Shown in pieces: positions 1 through 9,277 of a DNA stretch of 64,000 bases. Every line of letters starts with the position of its first letter. Position 1 is the first letter of the stretch. Both the position numbers and the translations under genes were made by a program. The stretch comes from Leisingera sp. ANG-M1 (lineage in GTDB: Bacteria > Pseudomonadota > Alphaproteobacteria > Rhodobacterales > Rhodobacteraceae): assembly GCF_000813745.1 (NCBI RefSeq), contig NZ_JWLC01000014.1:62001-126000 (forward strand), read 5' to 3'. Below the pieces are notes generated by a model. It saw only the letters and a list, made by a program, of their open reading frames with translations, made no database searches and was not told the origin of the DNA.

Positions 1-139
1 AACCGGTCCGGCGCCACGCCCAACAGGAGCGGTGGCACCCAGCGCCTCCGGCGACGGGCGGGAGCCTCACGGCCGCAAAACTCCGTAGCGCACGCAATAT
101 GATTACTCAGGTCAGCAGACCAGAGCGGAAGCGGCAACT

Positions 140-170
140 GGAAAGGGCGGCCCCTTGGGACCGCCCTCTC
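140..170 (-). terminator. Terminator hairpin downstream of lon
   Basis: A 7-bp perfect stem (AGGGCGG at 144-150 with CCGCCCT at 161-167), extended by inner G-C pairs, lies just past the lon stop codon. On the minus strand it is followed by a short TTTCC run. It probably ends lon transcription. Bases 1-139 hold no gene that I can support. Confidence 0.6.
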
Positions 171-188
171 AATTTCAGAACTCAGGGA

Positions 189-2600
189 TCAATGCGCTGT
201 GGCGCTGGCCCCGTCTTTGGATCCCTTCAGCGCCGCCTTGGCGGCCGCAGCCTCCTCGGCCTCCTCATCCCATTCGATGGGGTCCGGCTGCGACACCAGC
301 GCGTGCTTCAGGACTTCAGACACGTGAGAAACCGGGATGATTTCCAGCCCCTCTTTCACGTTGTCCGGGATATCCGGCAGGTCCTTCTCATTCTCCTGCG
401 GGATCAGCACCGTCTTGATGCCGCCGCGCAGTGCCGCCAGCAGCTTTTCCTTCAGGCCGCCGATCGCCAGCGCATTACCGCGCAGGGTAACCTCGCCGGT
501 CATCGCGATGTCCTTGCGAACCGGGATCTGGGTCAGCACTGACACAATGGAGGTAACCATCGCGAGGCCAGCCGAAGGACCGTCCTTGGGTGTCGCCCCC
601 TCCGGCACGTGCACGTGGATATCCCAGTTGTCGAACCGCGGCGGCTTGATGCCCAGCTTCGGCGAGACAGAGCGCACATAAGAAGACGCCGCTTCAATCG
701 ACTCCTTCATCACGTCGCCCAGCTTGCCGGTGGTCTTCATCCGGCCCTTGCCCGGAAGGCGCAGCGCCTCAATCGACAGCAGCTCGCCGCCAACCGAGGT
801 ATAAGCCAGCCCGGTCACAACACCGACCTGATCCTCTTTCTCGGCCAAGCCAAAGCGGAACTTCGGCACGCCCAGGAAGTCGTCGAGGTTCTCCGGCGTG
901 ACGGTCACGCTTTCGGCCTCTTTCTTGACGATCTTGGTCAGCGACTTGCGCGCGACCTTGGCGATTTCGCGCTCCAGGTTCCGCACCCCCGCCTCGCGGG
1001 TGTAGGTGCGGATCATCTCGGTCACCGCGTCCTCGGTCAGCTCGAACTCCTTGGCCTTCAGACCATGGTTCTTCACCTGCTTGGAGATCAGGTGCTGCTT
1101 GGCGATCTCGCGCTTTTCGTCCTCGGTGTAGCCCGAAAGCGGAATGATCTCCATCCGGTCCAAGAGAGGCCCGGGCATGTTGTAGCTGTTCGAGGTGGTC
1201 AGGAACATCACGTTCGAGAGGTCGTATTCGACTTCCAGGTAGTGATCCATAAAGGTGTTGTTCTGTTCCGGATCCAGCACCTCCAGCATCGCCGAGGCCG
1301 GGTCGCCGCGGAAATCCTGGCCCATCTTGTCGATCTCATCGAGCAGGATCAGCGGATTGGTGGTCTTGGCCTTCTTCAGCGCCTGGATGATCTTGCCGGG
1401 CATCGAGCCGATATAGGTGCGGCGGTGGCCGCGGATCTCGGATTCGTCGCGCACGCCGCCCAGCGAAATGCGGATGAACTCGCGCCCGGTCGCTTTCGCA
1501 ACCGATTTACCCAGCGAGGTCTTACCCACGCCCGGAGGACCAACGAGGCACAGGATCGGCCCCTTCAGCTTGGCCGAGCGCTGCTGCACCGCCAGGTATT
1601 CGACGATCCGTTCCTTGACCTTCTCCAGGCCATAGTGATCCGCATCCAGAATCTCCTGCGCCTTGTTCAGGTCTTTCTTGACGCGGGACTTGTTGCCCCA
1701 CGGGATCGACAGCATCCAGTCGAGGTAGTTGCGCACGACGGTGGCTTCCGCCGACATCGGCGACATGTTCTTGAGCTTCTTCAGCTCCGCATCCGCCTTT
1801 TCGCGCGCTTCTTTCGACAGTTTGGTTGCGGCGATCTTCTCTTCCAGCTCGGCGATTTCGCCTGCGCCTTCCTCGCCGTCGCCCAGCTCCTTCTGAATGG
1901 CCTTCATCTGCTCATTCAGATAGTACTCGCGCTGGGTCTTCTCCATCTGGGATTTGACGCGGGTCTTGATCTTCTTCTCGACCTGCAGGACCGACATTTC
2001 GCCCTGCATCAGGCCATATACCTTCTCCAGGCGTTCGGAAACGGACAGCGTCTCCAGCAGTTCCTGCTTGCGGTCGACCTCAATGCCCAGGTGGCCGGCC
2101 ACCAGGTCGGCCAGCTTGGCCGGCTCAGCAGTCTCGCCAACGGCAGACAGCGCTTCTTCGGGGATGTTCTTGCGCACTTTTGCATAGCGCTCGAACTCAT
2201 CGCCAACAGTGCGCACCAGCGCCTCGGTGGTGGTGATATCGCCTGGGATTTCAGTCAGTTCTTCGGCCTTGGCTTCGAAGAAATTGTCGTTCTCCAGGAA
2301 CTCTGTGATTTTCACACGGGTCTGGCCTTCGACCAGCACCTTGACGGTGCCATCGGGCAGCTTCAGCAGCTGCAGCACATTGGCCAGCACACCCATGGTG
2401 TAAATGCTATCGGTGTCGGGATCATCCTCGGAAGGGTCGATCTGGCTGGACAGCAGGATCTGCTTGTCATCCGCCATCACCTCTTCCAGGGCGCGCACCG
2501 ATTTTTCCCGGCCCACGAACAGCGGCACGATCATGTGGGGGAAGACCACAATATCGCGCAGCGGCAGTACGGGGTAGGAGGAATTGAGTGGCTCTTGCAT
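189..2600 (-). CDS. lon: ATP-dependent protease Lon
   Basis: Cytosolic AAA+ serine protease that degrades misfolded and regulatory proteins. The 803-aa length fits LonA. The N-terminal substrate domain opens with [14 protein letters not shown]. Walker [10 protein letters not shown] lies near residues 354-362 and Walker [10 protein letters not shown] follows. The Ser-Lys protease dyad is in PKDGPSAG (Ser near 676) and [10 protein letters not shown] (Lys near 718), close to the E. coli positions. The ATG has AAAGGA eight bases upstream. A sigma70-like promoter candidate and a terminator hairpin flank it, so it is probably monocistronic. In some alphaproteobacteria Lon turns over cell-cycle regulators; that role here is inference. 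Confidence 0.98.
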   Translation of the reverse strand: MQEPLNSSYPVLPLRDIVVFPHMIVPLFVGREKSVRALEEVMADDKQILLSSQIDPSEDDPDTDSIYTMGVLANVLQLLKLPDGTVKVLVEGQTRVKITEFLENDNFFEAKAEELTEIPGDITTTEALVRTVGDEFERYAKVRKNIPEEALSAVGETAEPAKLADLVAGHLGIEVDRKQELLETLSVSERLEKVYGLMQGEMSVLQVEKKIKTRVKSQMEKTQREYYLNEQMKAIQKELGDGEEGAGEIAELEEKIAATKLSKEAREKADAELKKLKNMSPMSAEATVVRNYLDWMLSIPWGNKSRVKKDLNKAQEILDADHYGLEKVKERIVEYLAVQQRSAKLKGPILCLVGPPGVGKTSLGKSVAKATGREFIRISLGGVRDESEIRGHRRTYIGSMPGKIIQALKKAKTTNPLILLDEIDKMGQDFRGDPASAMLEVLDPEQNNTFMDHYLEVEYDLSNVMFLTTSNSYNMPGPLLDRMEIIPLSGYTEDEKREIAKQHLISKQVKNHGLKAKEFELTEDAVTEMIRTYTREAGVRNLEREIAKVARKSLTKIVKKEAESVTVTPENLDDFLGVPKFRFGLAEKEDQVGVVTGLAYTSVGGELLSIEALRLPGKGRMKTTGKLGDVMKESIEAASSYVRSVSPKLGIKPPRFDNWDIHVHVPEGATPKDGPSAGLAMVTSIVSVLTQIPVRKDIAMTGEVTLRGNALAIGGLKEKLLAALRGGIKTVLIPQENEKDLPDIPDNVKEGLEIIPVSHVSEVLKHALVSQPDPIEWDEEAEEAAAAKAALKGSKDGASATAH

Positions 2601-2676
2601 ACTCGGTCCTTTGGTTTGGCAAGACGGCCCGGCCCCGGCATCCGGCAGCTTTGGCCCGTCTCCTCATTGGAGGTCT

Positions 2677-2706
2677 TTATCTGGTGCAGCGGCGGCCGGT
2701 TTTCAA
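2677..2706 (-). promoter_or_regulatory. Candidate sigma70 promoter of lon
   Basis: Read on the minus strand, TTGAAA (2706-2701) is followed 17-18 bases later by CAGATA/AGATAA, about 75 bases upstream of the lon start. I see no good sigma32 motif (CCCCAT). The -35 box overlaps the loop of the neighbouring hairpin. Confidence 0.3.
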
Positions 2707-2715
2707 CCGGCCGCC
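2691..2715. terminator. Strong hairpin between the Hint gene and lon
   Basis: A perfect 10-bp stem, GGCGGCCGGT (2691-2700) and ACCGGCCGCC (2706-2715), encloses a 5-base loop. It lies downstream of the Hint gene and upstream of lon. No T-run follows on either strand, so it could be a Rho-assisted terminator or a regulatory hairpin. Confidence 0.4.
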
Positions 2716-2821
2716 TTCAAGGCTGGGGCACACCTTGCCTGCAGCCGTTCCGGATCACAAGGCACGAATGAGGTAAAGATTTGGTGGCGATGTTCACTTT
2801 TTTCATTTTTGCCGCGCCCTT

Positions 2822-3958
2822 CTACCAGAGCCGTCCGGCGGTCAGCAGCGGCCGCTTGTTCCAGGCGTGGCGCTGCACCATTCTGCGCAGCCGCGCCTGC
2901 TTGTCCGGCAGCAGCCGGGCGGGCGGCCCCCGACCCGCCTCTGCGGCCCGCGCAGCCGACGGCAGCAGCCAGGAGATTTCCCGCTGCGCTGCCGGAGTCA
3001 GCCCTTTCAGGCTTTCCGGCGCCAGGTACAGGCTTTCGCAAGGCGCCCCTTCGGCGCGGACGACCTCATGGTGATCAAGCAGGAAATGATGGTACTGCAC
3101 CCCAAGCCCCGGCAAAAACCGGGTGATCCCCGGCAGACCCGCCGCCCGCTGGCACCCCACCAGCACTTCCGGCTCGCCGAACATCCGCGCGATGATGGGC
3201 GATTTCAGCAGCAGCCGATGCTGCGGCGACAGCACCAGATCGCGGCGCGGATAGCCGCCGCCCAGCGCTCCGGCGGCGATATGCACCGGGCACAGGCTCG
3301 GCTTCGCCAGCAGATGCGCCCGGCTCAGCCGGTTGCACCCGGTCCAGACCACCTCCTGCAGGCCATTGTCCAGCGTCTCCACCCGGTCGCCCGCCCGCAG
3401 CTGCTCCACCGCCACTGCACCGCGCGCGGTGGCGATCCTGGTCCCCGCGGCGAAACAGGGCACAAAGCTCTGGCCATCGCTGGCAGAGGGGTTCTGCGCC
3501 GTGCCAAAACTGGCAATCGAATTGATGGTGACAGCTTCTACCGGATAGTCGTCCAAATCGTTGGCGCCCAGCCCGTAGTCATCGTCGATCATAACCATGA
3601 ATACGTCGCCGGTCTCAGTCTGCACGATGCCGCCCAGCCCGGAGTAATCCGGAACCCCGCCCGGCAGGAACTCCACCGTCACATTGACATTGAAAATGGC
3701 GTCATACTGGGTGGTCACCAGCCCCGCGCCCAGATCATAGGTAATGGTCTCGGTGCCAGCGATGTCATTGCCCTCGATCGAGGCATCGTTGTCGTTATCG
3801 GTGGCCGTCACATCGACAATATGATTGGCCGCAGCATCCCCCGGCCCATAGTAAGTGCCCAAAAGCGCCGCCTGGTTCTCTGCCGAGCCATTGCCATCCA
3901 CAGTATCCAGCTCTGCCAGATTGCCGAGATAAAGCATACTCATGGTGTAGCTTGGCAT
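2822..3958 (-). CDS. Hint-domain (Hedgehog/intein-type) protein
   Basis: 378 aa from the ATG at 3958; an in-frame TTG two codons upstream is less likely. The N-terminal 160 residues are acidic and beta-rich (DATDNDND-like, MIDDDYG), with no family I recognise. A Hint_2-type module follows: CFAAGTRIATARG carries the presumed nucleophile Cys and is followed by LRAGDRVETLDNG, LSPQHRLLL and a His-rich HHFLLDHHEVV block. Proteins of this layout are common in Rhodobacteraceae and are thought to self-process, often on secreted or surface polypeptides. No secretion signal is evident. It stands alone, with a hairpin downstream. Function unknown; the domain call is firm. Confidence 0.8.
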   Translation of the reverse strand: MPSYTMSMLYLGNLAELDTVDGNGSAENQAALLGTYYGPGDAAANHIVDVTATDNDNDASIEGNDIAGTETITYDLGAGLVTTQYDAIFNVNVTVEFLPGGVPDYSGLGGIVQTETGDVFMVMIDDDYGLGANDLDDYPVEAVTINSIASFGTAQNPSASDGQSFVPCFAAGTRIATARGAVAVEQLRAGDRVETLDNGLQEVVWTGCNRLSRAHLLAKPSLCPVHIAAGALGGGYPRRDLVLSPQHRLLLKSPIIARMFGEPEVLVGCQRAAGLPGITRFLPGLGVQYHHFLLDHHEVVRAEGAPCESLYLAPESLKGLTPAAQREISWLLPSAARAAEAGRGPPARLLPDKQARLRRMVQRHAWNKRPLLTAGRLW

Positions 3959-4162
3959 AAACAACTCGCGCTAAGATTTACTGCGTGCAACTCATCACAA
4001 AAAAATTGACAGCCGGTTACACCAACAACGCGCATTTCGCTGTTTGTTCTCTCTGGCCCTGCTACGGGCGGCACGAAACCCGCCCCCTGGAGCAATCTCT
4101 GATTGAAGCGGAACAGACCGCTGTTTTAGAACAGCCCGCACTCACACAATTCAGGAAGCACT

Positions 4163-4585
4163 ATGTTCAAAAAACTATTCATCTCTCTAACCACTGCAGC
4201 TCTGCTCGCCAGCCCGGCCGTTGCGGAACCGGTCAAAGGTTTCGGTTTTTCCATGAAACGGGGCAAGCCCGCCATAAAAGGCGTTCTTGTTGTAGATGGG
4301 TACTCGCAGCAGCAAATCCGCAAAATGATGAGCGTTTACTGCAAGGGCGGTGACGTGGGCGCGCTGGAGCTGACCGGCAAACCGCGCAAAAAACGCGGTT
4401 ATGTCCTGCAAAAATTCACCACGACCTGCCAAGGCGGACCGCTGGACCGGTTCAAGGGCAAGAACAGCTCTTATGAAATCGAGTACATCACCGAGGGCGA
4501 ATACCGGAACAAGCACCTGGTGGAAATCACCACCTCGGACGGGCTGGGCAATATCCTCTACCTGAAGGAATTCGCCCGCCCCTGA
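4163..4585 (+). CDS. Small secreted protein of unknown function
   Basis: 140 aa, starting MFKKLFISLTTAALL with a typical Sec signal peptide (likely cleavage after SPAVAEP). The mature part is basic and has two cysteines (YCKGG and TTCQGG) that could form a disulfide. I recognise no domain. GGAAGC-type purines upstream give a plausible ribosome site. It converges on tgt, with a shared bidirectional terminator between them. Probably periplasmic or exported. Confidence 0.6.
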   Translation: MFKKLFISLTTAALLASPAVAEPVKGFGFSMKRGKPAIKGVLVVDGYSQQQIRKMMSVYCKGGDVGALELTGKPRKKRGYVLQKFTTTCQGGPLDRFKGKNSSYEIEYITEGEYRNKHLVEITTSDGLGNILYLKEFARP

Positions 4586-4608
4586 TACCGCCGGCCGCCG
4601 CAGGCGGC

Positions 4609-4637
4609 AAATACGCCCCCGGTGCGGGGCGTATTTT
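4609..4637. terminator. Bidirectional terminator between convergent genes
   Basis: A perfect 11-bp stem, AAATACGCCCC (4609-4619) and GGGGCGTATTT (4626-4636), has a 6-base loop. The A- and T-rich ends make it a terminator in both directions, serving the secreted-protein gene and tgt. Confidence 0.85.
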
Positions 4638-4642
4638 CTGTG

Positions 4643-5773
4643 TCACAGCCGCTCGATGTCCCCTTCAGCGCGCATGTCGTGGAAATCCTTCTGCCAGGCC
4701 TCGAACGCCCCCGCCGCAATCGCCTCGCGCATGCCGGCCATGATGTCCTGGAAGTAATGCAGGTTGTGCCAGGTCAGCAGCATGCCCGAGATCATCTCGT
4801 TGCTGCGGAACACATGGTGCAAATAGGCGCGCGAGTAGTTCGAACAGGCCGGGCAAGAGCAGTTTTCGTCCAGCGGCCGCGGGTCGTCCTGATGGCGGGC
4901 GTTCTTGATGTTGACCACCCCGTGGCGGGTGAAGGCCTGGCCGGTGCGGCCCGAGCGCGACGGCAGCACGCAGTCCATCATGTCGATGCCGCGCGCCACC
5001 GCACCGACGATATCGTCAGGCTTGCCCACCCCCATCAGATAGCGCGGCTTGTCCTCGGGCAGAAAGCCGGGCGCGTAGTCAAGGCAATCGAACATCGCCT
5101 CCTGCCCCTCGCCTACAGCCAGGCCGCCGACCGCATAGCCCTCGAAGCCAATGTTCTTCAGCGCCTCGGCGCTTTCCTCGCGCATATCCTGTTCCAGCCC
5201 GCCCTGCATGATGCCGAACAGCGCGTGCCCCGGCCGGTCGCCAAAGGCGTCGCGCGACCGCTGAGCCCAGCGCATCGACAGCCGCATCGACTCGGCAATG
5301 CGCTTGCGGTCGGCAGGCAGCGCCGGGCATTCGTCAAAGCACATCACGATGTCCGACCCCAAGAGCCGCTGAATCTCCATCGAGCGCTCCGGTGTCAGCT
5401 CATGCTTGGAGCCGTCGATATGGCTCTTGAAGGTCACGCCCTTCTCAGTGAGTTTGCGCAGCCCCGCCAGCGACATCACCTGAAAGCCGCCGGAATCGGT
5501 CAAAATCGGTCGCTCCCAATTCATGAACTTGTGCAAACCGCCCAAACGGTCGATCCGCTCCGCCGTGGGCCGCAGCATCAGGTGGTAGGTATTGCCCAGC
5601 AAAATGTCCGCTCCGGTTGCCCGCACGCTTTCCGGCATCATCGCTTTCACAGTGGCCGCCGTCCCCACCGGCATAAAGGCCGGGGTCCGGATCTCGCCGC
5701 GCGGCGTATTGATCACCCCGGTGCGGGCCTTGCCATCGGTGGCTTTCAGATCAAAGGAGAAACGGGCGGTCAT
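4643..5773 (-). CDS. tgt: Queuine tRNA-ribosyltransferase (tRNA-guanine transglycosylase)
   Basis: Exchanges guanine-34 of GUN-anticodon tRNAs for the queuosine precursor preQ1. At 376 aa it has the usual bacterial length. The start chosen is the ATG giving MTARFSFDL; an upstream in-frame extension has no family similarity. DSGGFQ holds the catalytic Asp at residue 93, and GIMQGG and YLMGVG are the usual substrate motifs. The zinc site CSCPAC...YLHH lies near residues 305-335. The other queuosine genes are not in this window. Confidence 0.97.
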   Translation of the reverse strand: MTARFSFDLKATDGKARTGVINTPRGEIRTPAFMPVGTAATVKAMMPESVRATGADILLGNTYHLMLRPTAERIDRLGGLHKFMNWERPILTDSGGFQVMSLAGLRKLTEKGVTFKSHIDGSKHELTPERSMEIQRLLGSDIVMCFDECPALPADRKRIAESMRLSMRWAQRSRDAFGDRPGHALFGIMQGGLEQDMREESAEALKNIGFEGYAVGGLAVGEGQEAMFDCLDYAPGFLPEDKPRYLMGVGKPDDIVGAVARGIDMMDCVLPSRSGRTGQAFTRHGVVNIKNARHQDDPRPLDENCSCPACSNYSRAYLHHVFRSNEMISGMLLTWHNLHYFQDIMAGMREAIAAGAFEAWQKDFHDMRAEGDIERL

Positions 5774-6104
5774 GACAGATCCTTGGCTTTGGGCAGAGGC
5801 GGCAGCGGCAAACTGGCGCAAACCCGCAGCATTTGCCCGAAATCCTCAGGCAATTCAACCCTGCGGGGCTTGCCAGCGATAACCGCTAGACGCCATACAG
5901 ATATTGAATACAGCGCCAGAAGACCTAAATGTATACTATTGCACACAAAAAGGCCGCGCAGTGAACAAAGCCAAGACACCCGGCGGCCAGGCAACGCCCC
6001 CTGCTCCGCCGGAGCCGGCCGCACAGCCTCCAGCCGGCGGGACAGCCGCCACGCCTGAAGCCGCCGCGCCGTCTGCCCTTATTGAGCAAGCAAAGGACCA
6101 TTTC

Positions 6105-6995
6105 ATGAACGAAGACCTCATCCTGGAGCTTCTCTCCAGCAACCTCCTCTACCTGCTTGGAGCGTTGCTGCTGATCATCATCATTCTCAAAGGCATCCGG
6201 ATCGTGCCGCAGTCGCAGAAATTCGTGGTCGAGCGTTTCGGCCGTCTGCATTCGGTGCTGGGCCCCGGCATCAATTTCATCGTGCCCTTCCTGGATGCGG
6301 TGCGCCACAAGATTTCCATCCTCGAGCGCCAGCTGCCCAACGCCAGCCAGGACGCGATCACCAAGGACAATGTGCTGGTGCAGATCGACACCTCAGTGTT
6401 CTACCGCATCCTCGAGCCGGAAAAGACCGTCTACCGCATCCGCGACGTGGACGGCGCGATTGCCACCACCGTGGCCGGAATCGTCCGCGCCGAGATCGGC
6501 AAGATGGATCTGGATGAGGTGCAGGCCAACCGCGCCCAGCTGATCGGCCAGATCCAGGCCAGTGTCGAAACAGCCGTGGATGACTGGGGCATCGAGGTGA
6601 CCCGGGCCGAGATCCTCGACGTCAACCTCGACCAGGCCACCCGCGACGCCATGCTGCAGCAGCTCAATGCCGAACGCGCCCGCCGCGCCCAGGTGACCGA
6701 GGCCGAGGGCCAGAAACGTGCCGTCGAGCTCGCCGCCGACGCTGAGCTTTACGCCGCAGAACAGGCCGCCAAAGCCCGCCGCGTGCAAGCCCAGGCCGAG
6801 GCCTATGCCACCCAAGTGGTCGCAAAGGCGATCCGCGAACACGGCATCGAGGCGGCGCAATACCAGGTGGCGCTGAAGCAGGTCGAGGCGCTGAATGCGC
6901 TTGGCAACGGCGACGGCAAGCAGACCATCGTCCTGCCCGCCCATGCGATGGAAGCCTTCGGCGATGCCTTCAAGCTGCTGAAAGGACGCCTGTGA
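6105..6995 (+). CDS. SPFH/Band 7 (stomatin-like) membrane protein
   Basis: 296 aa from the ATG at 6105 (AAAGGA nine bases upstream). One transmembrane segment (LLYLLGALLLIIIILKG) precedes a Band 7 domain starting RIVPQSQKFVVERFG, then an Ala/Glu-rich coiled coil (QLNAERARRAQVTEAEGQKR). This matches the QmcA/paraslipin group, which form membrane-anchored oligomers linked to protein quality control and membrane microdomains. It overlaps the NfeD-like gene by one base, the classic SPFH-NfeD operon. The frame stays open upstream to 5904 with a Pro/Ala-rich stretch and a GTG at 5961, so a longer N-terminus is possible. Confidence 0.9.
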   Translation: MNEDLILELLSSNLLYLLGALLLIIIILKGIRIVPQSQKFVVERFGRLHSVLGPGINFIVPFLDAVRHKISILERQLPNASQDAITKDNVLVQIDTSVFYRILEPEKTVYRIRDVDGAIATTVAGIVRAEIGKMDLDEVQANRAQLIGQIQASVETAVDDWGIEVTRAEILDVNLDQATRDAMLQQLNAERARRAQVTEAEGQKRAVELAADAELYAAEQAAKARRVQAQAEAYATQVVAKAIREHGIEAAQYQVALKQVEALNALGNGDGKQTIVLPAHAMEAFGDAFKLLKGRL

Positions 6996-7273
6996 TGGAA
7001 ACCCAGCTCTGGACGCTCTGGTGGGTCTGGTGCGCTGCGGCGCTGGTGCTGGCCATCCTTGAGGTCCTGGTGCCCGGCTTTGTCTTCCTCGGCTTCGCCA
7101 TAGGCGCAGGCTTCACCGGTCTGCTGCTGCTCGCCACCGGTGCCGCCTGGGGCCTGCCGCTGCTGCTCTTGATCTTCGCAGGCATCTCGCTCGCGGCCTG
7201 GCTGCTGCTGAAACGCTTCTTCGCCTTGCCCAAAGGCCAGGTGAAGAAGTTCCACCACGACATCAACGACTGA
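6995..7273 (+). CDS. NfeD-family short membrane protein
   Basis: 92 aa, starting at the ATG in TGATG that overlaps the SPFH stop codon by one base. The residues form three or four hydrophobic helices (WVWCAAALVLAILEVLVPG, then LLLLATGAAWGLPLLLLIF). It lacks the ClpP-like protease domain and OB fold of long NfeD proteins, so it is the truncated membrane-only class seen beside stomatin-like genes. It probably partners the preceding SPFH protein; that pairing is inferred from position. Confidence 0.85.
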   Translation: METQLWTLWWVWCAAALVLAILEVLVPGFVFLGFAIGAGFTGLLLLATGAAWGLPLLLLIFAGISLAAWLLLKRFFALPKGQVKKFHHDIND

Positions 7274-7780
7274 CCGGCGGGCGCGGGAGAACAATTGCGC
7301 GCGCCCTGCCCCCTTGCTGGGCCGTGCCGGAAAATGGTGCAGCCAGAAGCCGTCTGACATAGTCCCGGGGTGTGCCAGGTCATCTGAGATTTGCCCTGGC
7401 TTGAGCCTGTCTCTCATGGCTTTGCGGCAGCATTTGCGAGGCGGCAGCTTTTACCTCTCCCCCGCCGGGCACTCCTGAACGGCAGCATCCCACCCCCCCT
7501 TATGCACCCGCGGCCTGATATTGCGGGCAAACCACGGCGCTGCCGAACATTTTCAGCCCAGCCGGATCAATGCCGCTCGCGTTCAAAGCTTCCCTGGTCT
7601 GCTCGCGAAGCCCGGTCCGGGCTCAGCGCCCGCACTTGCAGTCCTAAAACTCCATCGCAAACAGACCAGTGCTTTGCAGGCGTGCGCCTGCGCGTTTTCA
7701 GGATGAGCCGTACGGCGGCTGCATGCGGAGTAGCGGCTAGATGCGGGTCAGGCATTGCGGAGGCCGCCGACCCGCTGCCT
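7274..7780. other. Intergenic region without a recognisable gene
   Basis: 507 bases between convergent genes. A hairpin pairs GGGCGCG (7279-7285) with CGCGCCC (7300-7306) just past the NfeD gene and may serve as its terminator. The rest has short frames only, none with convincing composition or a ribosome site. I see no RNA gene or mobile element. Confidence 0.5.
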
Positions 7781-8551
7781 TCAAAACCGAAACCCCACCC
7801 CGGCCAGCAGCCCGTGGGTCACGGCGTCGTGGCGGAAGAAGCTGTCGGTGCCGCGGGTACCTTCCTCGTATTCCACCCCCAGCCCGCGGTAGAGCACGTA
7901 GATGGAGGCGCGCTCCCAGCGGTCGTAGACCAGGCCGCCCATGGCCGACCAGCTTTCATCCGAGCCGCCGCCCAGGCCAATGTCGCCCTCCAGCAGCACC
8001 GAGAACTCAGGCGACAGGCGGCGCTGCCAGCGCAGGCCTGCTACCAGGTCGGTCCAATCGCCGCCGCGGCGCAATGCGCCGCCCGGCAGACCGGCAATCA
8101 CGTCCACATCCCAATGGCGCAGCCCGCCGAACAGCTCGAACCGGTCGCGGCCGCGCCCGAATTGGTAGGTCGCCACCGCCTCGGCCAGGTTCTGATCAAA
8201 GCTCACCGGCACAGTCCCCGCGGCGCTGGCTGCATCAGCATCCGAATCCAGCACCGCATAGCGCAGGCGGAACCCGAAGCTATTTGCGTGAACACCCTCA
8301 AACTGCAGCATCCCGCCGGCCTGCAGCTGGCCGAACACATCGCCCGCGTCAATCGACACATCGCCGCCGATCTGCCCCAGCTCGGTTGTGCTTTCAATGG
8401 ACGGCGCCACGACAAACGGCGTGAACTGCCAGTCCCAGGCCCCTTGAGCGCCGGCTGCGGCGGCGCAGCCCAGCAGTGCGCCCAGCACCGGCAGGACCAG
8501 CGCCAGCGCGGCGGTTGCAACAGTTCGAAGAGGCGCAGTCGGGTCAGGCAT
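7781..8551 (-). CDS. Putative outer-membrane beta-barrel protein
   Basis: 256 aa from the ATG preceded by GGGGAGAGACA. The start is a Sec signal peptide (ALALVLPVLGALLGCAAA) with a likely cleavage after AAAGAQG. The mature region alternates polar and aromatic residues (FGFRLRYAVLD, FELFGGLRHWDVD, ASIYVLYRGLGV) and ends in GVGFRF, an aromatic C-terminal signature of outer-membrane barrels. The Cys in LLGCAAA is a weak lipobox alternative. No specific function is recognised. It is divergent from the SufT-like gene. Confidence 0.7.
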   Translation of the reverse strand: MPDPTAPLRTVATAALALVLPVLGALLGCAAAAGAQGAWDWQFTPFVVAPSIESTTELGQIGGDVSIDAGDVFGQLQAGGMLQFEGVHANSFGFRLRYAVLDSDADAASAAGTVPVSFDQNLAEAVATYQFGRGRDRFELFGGLRHWDVDVIAGLPGGALRRGGDWTDLVAGLRWQRRLSPEFSVLLEGDIGLGGGSDESWSAMGGLVYDRWERASIYVLYRGLGVEYEEGTRGTDSFFRHDAVTHGLLAGVGFRF

Positions 8552-8793
8552 TGTCTCTCCCCGCTTCTGCCGGAGCCCGCAGCCCGGACCGGCACGCGCC
8601 TGCCAGCCTGCTGCGCCCGGGCAGCATTTCAAAAACATCTTGGGGGAACCACAACTTAGCGCGGCAAGCGGTTCAAATCAAATGATCCCGGAAAGGCAGT
8701 TAACAGAACTTCTGCGCGGCGGCAGCGGCCGCCTCTGGACGCCGGGCGCCAGTTTTCCTATATAAACGGTCGGAATATCAGACCGGGATCACC

Positions 8794-9156
8794 ATGACCA
8801 ACCCTTCCGAACCTCTCGAAGGCGCACCGCTGATCGCGCCCTCCTCCGTCAGCCACCCGCTGTACGAGGCCGTGACCGATGCCTGCCGCACCGTCTATGA
8901 CCCGGAAATCCCGGTGAACATCTACGAGCTGGGGCTGATCTACACGATCGACATCAGCGACGAGAACGACGTCAAGATCATTATGACCCTGACCGCGCCG
9001 GGCTGCCCGGTGGCGGGTGAAATGCCGGGCTGGATTGTTGATGCGGTGTCACCGGTGGATGGCGTCAAAAGCGTCGATGTCGAGCTCACTTGGGAGCCGC
9101 CCTGGGGCATGGAGATGATGTCCGACGAAGCCCGGCTGGAACTGGGGTTCATGTAA
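8794..9156 (+). CDS. SufT-like Fe-S assembly protein (MIP18/DUF59 family)
   Basis: 120 aa. The DUF59 core is clear: [17 protein letters not shown] and [15 protein letters not shown] with its conserved Cys, then [10 protein letters not shown]. The family helps mature iron-sulfur proteins and often accompanies suf operons. Here the other suf genes are absent, although an A-type carrier lies 1.5 kb downstream. A small inverted repeat (CGGTC...GACCG, 8767-8785) precedes the start, and a terminator follows directly. Confidence 0.88.
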   Translation: MTNPSEPLEGAPLIAPSSVSHPLYEAVTDACRTVYDPEIPVNIYELGLIYTIDISDENDVKIIMTLTAPGCPVAGEMPGWIVDAVSPVDGVKSVDVELTWEPPWGMEMMSDEARLELGFM

Positions 9157-9160
9157 CCCC

Positions 9161-9184
9161 GGCACCCTCTCCGGGTGCCTTTGT
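9161..9184 (+). terminator. Terminator after the SufT-like gene
   Basis: Stem GGCACCC (9161-9167) and GGGTGCC (9173-9179) with a 5-base loop, followed by TTTGT. It lies 4 bases past the stop codon. Confidence 0.8.
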
Positions 9185-9246
9185 CACAAGACCTTAACCT
9201 GCCGGTTACAGAACTGCCCTCTGGCTGTTACACAATTGCGCTCTGG
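9181..9246 (+). promoter_or_regulatory. PHO-box-like array of 11-bp direct repeats
   Basis: Six phased 11-base units start at 9181, 9192, 9203, 9214, 9225 and 9236 with TTGTCAC, CCTTAAC, CGGTTAC, CTGCCCT, CTGTTAC and TTGCGCT. PhoB sites are direct 11-bp repeats of CTGTCAT/CTGTNAC type. The array lies 31 bases upstream of a glycerophosphodiesterase gene, a common Pho regulon member. The phasing is seen; PhoB binding is inferred. Confidence 0.45.
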
Positions 9247-9277
9247 TGCCGGCAGATTTGCAGCACCGGAGTTTTTC

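Noticed and set aside
609-2771. Long open frame (720 codons) opposite lon
   Set aside because: Composition is Leu/Arg/His/Gln-rich as expected for the complement of a GC-rich gene; lon matches its family along the whole length.
8655-8700. GGTTCAAATC-like T-arm sequence suggesting a tRNA
   Set aside because: No matching acceptor, D-arm or anticodon stem around it.
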